DNA of 11,568 bases from Chitinophagaceae bacterium. GTDB lineage: Bacteria > Bacteroidota > Bacteroidia > Chitinophagales > Chitinophagaceae. Of this stretch, positions 7,601 to 11,568 are shown piece after piece. Location: assembly GCA_018061385.1 (NCBI GenBank), contig JAGOUF010000026.1:1-11568 (forward strand), read 5' to 3'. The translations under genes and the position numbers were made by a program. The number at the start of each line of letters is the position of its first letter. Within the stretch, counting starts at the first letter, position 1. The notes under the pieces were generated by a model. It ran no database searches and had not been told where the DNA came from. It saw nothing but the letters and a program-made list of their open reading frames with translations.

Positions 7601-7750
7601 TTATTTATGTTCACCAATTACTCTGGAATGGATCCTAACGTAAATGCTTTAACTGCTGCTACCTCAAGAGGTATTGGTGGTGCAGGTATAGATTATGGAG
7701 CAATTCCAACGCCACGTGGTGTAAATTTTGGTTTTAAAGTTCAATTCTAA
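4613..7750 (+). CDS. SusC/RagA-family TonB-dependent outer-membrane transporter
   Basis: The 1045-residue protein should form a TonB-powered outer-membrane channel that imports a substrate captured by its SusD partner. Residues 1-26 are a signal peptide ending SSFAQ. Residues 29-98 form a carboxypeptidase-regulatory-like beta-sandwich (SGTVLSDDDGSPLVGVSI, then YVGYVTKEITVG). The probable TonB box is LDNVVVTGYG (106-115). The plug domain (about 120-265) carries SusC signatures: LAGRVPGLSVTS (147-158), LRGATSIGGNNQPLFIVDGV (171-190) and INPDDIEEVTILKG (227-240), then YGSDGAGGAIIITTKKGG. The rest is a large beta-barrel ending in FGFKVQF, with a terminal Phe. There is no N-terminal STN domain, so signalling to an anti-sigma factor is not expected. 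Roughly half of the early Arg codons are CGT, unlike the AGA-only glycosyltransferase gene, which hints at high expression. The gene is first in the unit, 22 bases before SusD. The substrate is unknown. Confidence 0.95.
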   Translation: MRKFASTLKLAALMLSFLFSYSSFAQDKSVSGTVLSDDDGSPLVGVSITNTTTKKRTQTNEAGYFTIAASKGEVLTLTYVGYVTKEITVGDSKVLSTRMVNNDKELDNVVVTGYGIKKNVREMASQTPTVKGEEIAATRRDNFLNSLAGRVPGLSVTSTSGAPGASAQIILRGATSIGGNNQPLFIVDGVPLDNSTLNQESLIPASNTSAVGFANRNSDYTNRIADINPDDIEEVTILKGPEATALYGSDGAGGAIIITTKKGGNGRVRISYDNSFRVENVYRFPEIQNIYNRGTNGIYNPDSYSSIYGFKFFGPVYNPNTPRYDNIRNFFVQGQSQQHNMSVEAGTAENSYRFSTGYVKTNGVVPNTNYERLTFRLTAASKLGKKMNMSSSWSYIISNNDKVPKGAGTYYGNLITFPADIDGREYANADGTRKRLKGTGDLATEFDNPFWDVNKNKSNDKTDRLTGNVNISADPVKWLNLTAIIGVDNFATDGFYLTHPQSRYGFATKGFLSTYVQKYRNINGTFRATFKKTIAKKFTNTLNTTFFFEDGKRSITSQRGEQFFEQDFISINNTAPLTQAAKLTQENLRKIRMFANYTFGYNNLLFINLSGVREGISTLTSKLYDKQPFFNYGSASASFVFSDLEPVKKLKWLSYGKLRLSYSTTGKGPIVPYRIDPQFTVVTTTGGGFAADVFASNKDLRPEFSKNFEIGGELRFFKNRLSFDIARYTTSTTDQIIANRLSYGTGGVLKYINGGEVENKGWELQIKGSPIKTKKFTWDVTLNYDMNRGYVKRMPADLPLYYDSDTWVFGSVRSEVSVGTSIANLVGSTFQRNDAGQLLISSTTGLPLPTSTYTNIGDRTPNYKIGLINSFTFLENFNLSFNIDIRNGGDVFNGNEAMMILTGTSINTLDRLQPRVIDGVLADGLQNSASPTKNTITIVPYYRNDYYDVAIAEADFVEKVNWVRLRDLTLGYRLPQSLIKRQKLVKSATVFFTGTDLFMFTNYSGMDPNVNALTAATSRGIGGAGIDYGAIPTPRGVNFGFKVQF

Positions 7751-7772
7751 AAACTCGTTAAATCATTTAAAT

Positions 7773-9425
7773 ATGAAAAGTTCATTCATAAAAATTGCCT
7801 TACCCTTACTGTTACTAATAACAGGTGTAGGTTGTAAGAAATATCTAAATATTAATTCAGATCCCGATACAACGCAAAATCCATCTAACAGTTCTGTATT
7901 TCCTGCAATGCTAAGTGGTATACCAAGAGGTGTACAATACGATGCACGTTATTTAGGTAAATACACTCAAAACTGGTTATCGTCTGCCAATGGTAACAAT
8001 GATACTTGGGATAGACACGGTTATATTGCCAATAGTGATGCATCTGGCGATATTTGGAGACAAACTTATTTTGGCTTAGGTGGAAACTTAGAGTACATCA
8101 TTAAAAATGGTCAAAATAAAAAACAATACGATTATGTAGGGGCTGCATTAACCTTAAAAGCGTTAATGTTTCAAATGTGTACCGACTATCATGGTGAAAT
8201 AATTTATTCTGAAGCTTTTAAAGAAGGAGTTTATTATTTCAACTTTGATGAGCAAGAAGTAGTTTATAGAGGCGTTGACTCTCTTTGTAGAGATGCGATT
8301 AACTATTTAACATTGGCAGAAACTGCTGGTGGAAATACTTTAGCGGTTGGCGATTTTGCTTACAATGGCGATATTACAAAATGGAAAAAGTTAACTTATG
8401 CAATTATGGCTAAGAACTTTCATCGTATTACCAACAAGCCAAACTACAGTGCCGATTCTGTAATTAAATATGTAGATCTTTCTTTTAGCTCTGTAAACGA
8501 CGATTTTGTACTTCCTTTTGATGCAAGTAAAAACGATGATTCAAACTTCTTTGGTCCTTACAGAAACAATTTAAGCTTATTCAGACAAAGTAACTATATA
8601 GTTAGATTGTTAGATGGTACAACTATGGCTGGTGGAAGTTTAACAGTTAATCGTGATCCTCGTATGGCTCACATGTTATCTGCTTCTCAAGATACAACCA
8701 ATGGAAATGGAGGTTACAGAGGTGTAGATCCTGCTTTAGGTGATCCATTTAGTGCAACAACAACTGGTACAAATGCTAGAAAAAGAGTTGCAACACTTTG
8801 GGGAGATAGCACTTATGCCAACCCAAGTTCGGCTGTATTTACTCCAACTGCTGGTAAATTCTTATTTAAAGATAAAGTGGTAATGCCTGTTAGTACATAT
8901 AGCGAAATGATGTTTACTAAAGCAGAAGCTGCCTTTAAAAAAGGAGATAAAGTAACTGCATATACTGCTTATACAGCTGGAATTAATGCACACTTCGATT
9001 TTATCAATCGCAACTACAGTGGAGTTAGAGGCAATGCAAACCTTTACAATGTTTCTCCTATTTCTGCTTCACAACGTACAGCATATTTAAATACAAGTGG
9101 CAATGTAAAAGCAAGTGCTGCAACTTTAACTGTAACAGATATTATGTTGCAAAAGTATATTGCCCTTTGGGGTTGGGGTTGGGTTGAAACTTGGAACGAT
9201 TTAAGAAGATACCATTACATTGATATGGATGGCGATACTGGAGATCAAGTATTTAAAGGATTTGTATTACCTGCTACTTATTTTGCCAATAATTTAAATA
9301 AACCTGCATACAGATTTAGACCTAGATATAACTCTGAGTATGTATGGAATTTAGATCAGTTAAGAAAATTAGGAGCCGATAAATTAGATTACCATACCTA
9401 CGAAACTTGGTTTAGTAAACCATAA
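7773..9425 (+). CDS. SusD/RagB-family nutrient-binding outer-membrane lipoprotein
   Basis: The protein is 550 residues from the ATG at 7773. That start gives a lipoprotein signal with Cys21 as the lipid anchor (ITGVGC, then KKYLNINSDP). The open frame reaches back to an ATG at 7728, but that lies inside the SusC-like gene and would add 15 residues before the signal peptide, so it is rejected. The -3 position before the Cys is Gly rather than the usual Leu. The sequence fits the SusD-like_2 subfamily: KYLNINSDPD (23-32), a TPR-like helical region that includes YVGAALTLKALMFQMCTDYHG (121-141), FTKAEAAFKKGD, then LWGWGWVETWNDLRR and a C-terminal RFRPRYNSEYVWN. SusD proteins sit on the cell surface as a hinged lid on SusC and bind the substrate. 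The spacing of 22 bases after the transporter and 27 before the next gene supports one transcript. No bound ligand can be predicted. Confidence 0.94.
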   Translation: MKSSFIKIALPLLLLITGVGCKKYLNINSDPDTTQNPSNSSVFPAMLSGIPRGVQYDARYLGKYTQNWLSSANGNNDTWDRHGYIANSDASGDIWRQTYFGLGGNLEYIIKNGQNKKQYDYVGAALTLKALMFQMCTDYHGEIIYSEAFKEGVYYFNFDEQEVVYRGVDSLCRDAINYLTLAETAGGNTLAVGDFAYNGDITKWKKLTYAIMAKNFHRITNKPNYSADSVIKYVDLSFSSVNDDFVLPFDASKNDDSNFFGPYRNNLSLFRQSNYIVRLLDGTTMAGGSLTVNRDPRMAHMLSASQDTTNGNGGYRGVDPALGDPFSATTTGTNARKRVATLWGDSTYANPSSAVFTPTAGKFLFKDKVVMPVSTYSEMMFTKAEAAFKKGDKVTAYTAYTAGINAHFDFINRNYSGVRGNANLYNVSPISASQRTAYLNTSGNVKASAATLTVTDIMLQKYIALWGWGWVETWNDLRRYHYIDMDGDTGDQVFKGFVLPATYFANNLNKPAYRFRPRYNSEYVWNLDQLRKLGADKLDYHTYETWFSKP

Positions 9426-9452
9426 TTATTTACCAACTAAATCATTGAATGA

Positions 9453-10259
9453 ATGAAAAAGCTAAATTATATATTTACCATTTTTGCACTAGGTATGTTG
9501 TTTACAGCCTGCAAAAAAAATAGTTTTAGTGTAAAAGAAAACACGTTTATCGATGGTCAAGCATCTTTAAAAGTAAATTTCTTTTCTGCTACACAAGCAA
9601 AACCTGCTTATCAAATTAAAATTGATGGCAATAGAGTAAGTAGTAACCTCACTTACCCAACTCCTTTTCCTGGAGGTGGTTTAAATACAGGTGGTGGTAG
9701 CTATGCCGATTATTTTGCTGTAGCTCCAGGTTCAAGAAAAGTAGACATTTCTATACCAAATGTTGGCACCAACACAGATTCTATCTTGTTGGCATCCGCA
9801 ACGGTTGATTTGGCTGCAAACAAAGTATATTCTTTGTATTATGTAGATACAGCTGCCAACTTAACAACTATTTTGTTAGAAGATGATTTAACTTCTCCAG
9901 ATTCTGGTTTTGTAAAATATCGTTTTGTTAATTTAATGCCCGATGTTGCTGCAGGTTTAGATTTATATTTTGGAACAGGAAGTACAAGTACAACTTCTGT
10001 TAAAGTAGCTGGTCCAATTTTGTTTAAGGATAAAAGTGATTATTTTAATTTACCTATAAATAGTACAGCAACTGCTCCAGTTTGGTCTCTTCGTCCTGGT
10101 GGTGCATTGGCTACAACAACTGCTATTGCAACTTATACAAGTGCAAGTTCAGTAGTTAATCAACGTGTATTTACTGTTAGCTCTAGAGGTTTCAGTACAA
10201 TATCTACACCAAGTACCGATGGTAGAATTAGAGCAATTAGTTTTATCTATAATCGATAA
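9453..10259 (+). CDS. DUF4397-like lipoprotein, third gene of the SusC/SusD unit
   Basis: The 268-residue protein has a lipoprotein signal peptide with Cys20 as the anchor (GMLFTACKK). The mature part is all-beta in character and rich in Thr, Ser and Ala. It has two related halves: SLKVNFFSATQAKPAYQIKI (38-57) with YADYFAVAPGSRKVDI (84-99), then VKYRFVNLMPDVAAGLDLYF (154-173) and a following beta-rich segment. An Asn- or Ser-Ala-type turn followed by a 'dIyf' or 'ikIdG' strand, and a 'F.v.PG.rkv.i' strand, are the features I associate with DUF4397. The assignment is by eye and moderately sure. Such proteins often follow SusC/SusD genes in Chitinophagales (recalled knowledge), and an accessory role at the outer membrane is inferred. 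It lies 27 bases after SusD and is followed by a strong terminator, so it ends the transcript. It has no recognisable catalytic motif. Confidence 0.75.
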   Translation: MKKLNYIFTIFALGMLFTACKKNSFSVKENTFIDGQASLKVNFFSATQAKPAYQIKIDGNRVSSNLTYPTPFPGGGLNTGGGSYADYFAVAPGSRKVDISIPNVGTNTDSILLASATVDLAANKVYSLYYVDTAANLTTILLEDDLTSPDSGFVKYRFVNLMPDVAAGLDLYFGTGSTSTTSVKVAGPILFKDKSDYFNLPINSTATAPVWSLRPGGALATTTAIATYTSASSVVNQRVFTVSSRGFSTISTPSTDGRIRAISFIYNR

Positions 10260-10279
10260 AAAAATTTAGCATAACATTT

Positions 10280-10310
10280 ATACCCCAACCAATGGTTGGG
10301 GTATTTTTTT
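10280..10310 (+). terminator. Strong intrinsic terminator after the uptake unit
   Basis: A perfect 11-bp stem, ATACCCCAACC (10280-10290) paired with GGTTGGGGTAT (10294-10304), closes an AAT loop and is followed by seven T (10304-10310). It starts 20 bases past the stop codon of the DUF4397-like gene. It is the most GC-rich hairpin in the window and clearly ends the SusC/SusD/DUF4397 transcript. Confidence 0.93.
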
Positions 10311-10313
10311 AAC

Positions 10314-10321
10314 TAGTTTTG
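10314..10321 (+). promoter_or_regulatory. Candidate -7 promoter element of the last gene
   Basis: TAGTTTTG matches TAnnTTTG exactly and lies directly after the terminator's T run. It would start a transcript about 25 bases before the proposed TTG start at 10353. The only TTG near the -33 position is 10296-10298, inside the terminator stem and 15 bases away, shorter than the usual spacing. Confidence 0.4.
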
Positions 10322-10352
10322 ATTAGTTCAAACTCTTTTAAATCTGTATATT

Positions 10353-11568
10353 TTGAAACTTCAGTTATACTCAATAAAATATTTTTTTGCTAGCTTATTT
10401 TTTGTAGTAAGCACACTTACGTCGGCACAGGTTGTAAGCATCGATAAAAAAACATTGGAAAAGTTTAAAAATGAATATCCACAAGAAAAAGTGTTTTTAC
10501 AAACAGATAAAACACAATACTTTTCTGGAGATGTTGTTTGGATGAAAGCTTGGTGTATGTTGGATGGATTGCCAACTTATTTAAGTAAAATTTTGTACAT
10601 AGATATTGTAAATGCAAAAGGCGTTGTTGTACAAAAAAAAATGTATCAGTTAGATAGTTTAAGTAGCACAGCTGCTAGTTTTGATTTGCCACAAAATTTA
10701 TCATCTGGCAATTATTCCATCAATGCATACACTTTATGGATGCTGAATTTTCCAGAATTTATTTATAGCAAAAACATTTATGTATATGGAACAGATTATA
10801 AAATAACCACTAACTCCAATAAAGTTCCCAAACTAAAAATTAATTTCTTTCCAGAAGGTGGCGATATAATTGCTGGTGTAAAAAATAGAGTAGCATTTAA
10901 AGTAACCGACGACAATGGATTACCGTTGGCTATTAAAGGAAATATTCTACATAGCAACGGTACAAATATTACATCTTTTGAAACTCAACATGACGGAATG
11001 GGTGTGTTTGAAGCTAATTTTGAAGCAGGCATTAACTATACAGCAAATATTGCCAACAGCAATGGTTCTTCTTTAGAATTTAAGTTGCCAACTGTAAAAG
11101 ATGAAGGAATAAGCATGAAAGTTGACAATAGCAATGCCAACAGAGTTGTTATTTTATTAAACCGTGCAGAAAAAAATAAAGATCAATACAACGAGGTTAA
11201 ACTAGTTGCTCAAATAAACTATCATGTTGTTTTTACTGCAAATTTAAATATTGATGAAGGACAAACAGCTGCACCAATAACTAAAAAAAATCTACCACCC
11301 GGCATTTTACACATTACTTTGTTCAACAATAAAAACATTCCCATAGCAGAACGATTGGTTTTTGTAGAAAATTATGCTATAGAAAAACCAACAGTTAAAT
11401 TAGAAAACATTAGCTTAAAAGCGAGAGCAAAAAATAGAATCAGTTTTTCGTTAGATAGCAGTAAAAACGCTTTATCTGTAGCTGTTACAGCAACACTTAA
11501 TGAAAGCGATGGAGCATTAGAAAACAATATTGCTTCCTCCTTTTTAGTTACAACAGATTTAAAAGGGT
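10353..11568 (+). CDS. Exported MG2-like protein, 3' end cut off by the window
   Basis: An uninterrupted frame of 405 codons runs to the window edge with no stop, so the gene is incomplete. There is no in-frame ATG before the signal peptide. The best start is TTG at 10353, giving Met-Lys-Leu-Gln, then a hydrophobic signal core and an Ala-Gln cleavage site near residue 26 (TLTSAQ). The stop at 10320 limits any upstream start. The mature protein opens with EKVFLQTDKTQYFSGDVVW (45-63). This fits the Bacteroidota MG2-like pattern 'EKvYLhtDkp.Y..Gd.iWfkay', recalled from alpha-2-macroglobulin-related families. FFPEGGDIIAGV follows at 165-176. Full-length relatives are usually 800 residues or more and often carry a TonB-receptor plug domain further on; whether this one does is not visible. 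It lies after a strong terminator and so is probably transcribed separately from the SusC/SusD unit. Its location should be periplasmic or outer membrane, and its function is unknown. Confidence 0.82.
   Translation, partial: MKLQLYSIKYFFASLFFVVSTLTSAQVVSIDKKTLEKFKNEYPQEKVFLQTDKTQYFSGDVVWMKAWCMLDGLPTYLSKILYIDIVNAKGVVVQKKMYQLDSLSSTAASFDLPQNLSSGNYSINAYTLWMLNFPEFIYSKNIYVYGTDYKITTNSNKVPKLKINFFPEGGDIIAGVKNRVAFKVTDDNGLPLAIKGNILHSNGTNITSFETQHDGMGVFEANFEAGINYTANIANSNGSSLEFKLPTVKDEGISMKVDNSNANRVVILLNRAEKNKDQYNEVKLVAQINYHVVFTANLNIDEGQTAAPITKKNLPPGILHITLFNNKNIPIAERLVFVENYAIEKPTVKLENISLKARAKNRISFSLDSSKNALSVAVTATLNESDGALENNIASSFLVTTDLKG

Noticed and set aside
7728..7772. Longer SusD start at 7728
   Set aside because: It overlaps the SusC-like gene and puts 15 residues ahead of a good lipoprotein signal peptide that starts at 7773.
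1..11568. Mobile element, CRISPR array, tRNA, rRNA, phage or defence system
   Set aside because: I saw no transposase or integrase, no spaced repeat array, no cloverleaf or rRNA-like sequence, and no nuclease or toxin-antitoxin genes. All large genes belong to recognisable families.

Overview
The window is AT-rich chromosomal DNA from a member of the Bacteroidota. Evidence: a SusC/SusD outer-membrane nutrient-uptake pair, Bacteroidota-type -7 promoter elements (TAnnTTTG), almost no Shine-Dalgarno sequences, and a TonB-era family of secreted proteins with an MG2-like start. The SusD subtype, the DUF4397-like lipoprotein after it and the overall protein style point to Chitinophagales or a close relative. 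That placement is inference, because no rRNA or other phylogenetic marker apart from dnaG is present.

Layout. Bases 1-95 hold no convincing gene, only short inverted repeats. A bidirectional terminator (95-128) ends a minus-strand gene for a small outer-membrane beta-barrel protein (142-618). A divergent plus-strand gene encodes a family 2 glycosyltransferase of the dolichyl-phosphate-mannose-synthase type (730-1479). It converges on the minus-strand DNA primase gene dnaG (1517-3451). Divergent from dnaG is a DeoR-family transcriptional regulator (3573-4319) with its own terminator. After a 293-bp gap containing a small palindrome comes a tight plus-strand unit: a SusC-like TonB-dependent transporter (4613-7750), its SusD-like lipoprotein (7773-9425) and a DUF4397-like lipoprotein (9453-10259). 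A strong hairpin terminator closes it. A further exported protein with an MG2-like N-terminal region begins at a probable TTG codon at 10353 and runs off the end of the window.

How the genes work together. The SusC protein should form the outer-membrane channel. SusD should be the surface lid that captures substrate, and the DUF4397 lipoprotein is a probable accessory surface protein of the same complex or transcript. No degradative enzyme, extracytoplasmic sigma factor or anti-sigma factor accompanies them, so the substrate cannot be named from the window. The upstream DeoR-type regulator is a candidate local controller, by position only. dnaG and the glycosyltransferase are housekeeping-type genes unrelated to the uptake system.

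Assessment. I found no strong evidence for a previously undescribed system. The points most worth a second look are the near-leaderless promoter geometry of the glycosyltransferase and dnaG genes, the non-ATG start of the truncated last gene, the three-gene uptake unit with its palindrome-bearing leader, and the His-Pro-Asp in place of the usual DxD motif in the glycosyltransferase.
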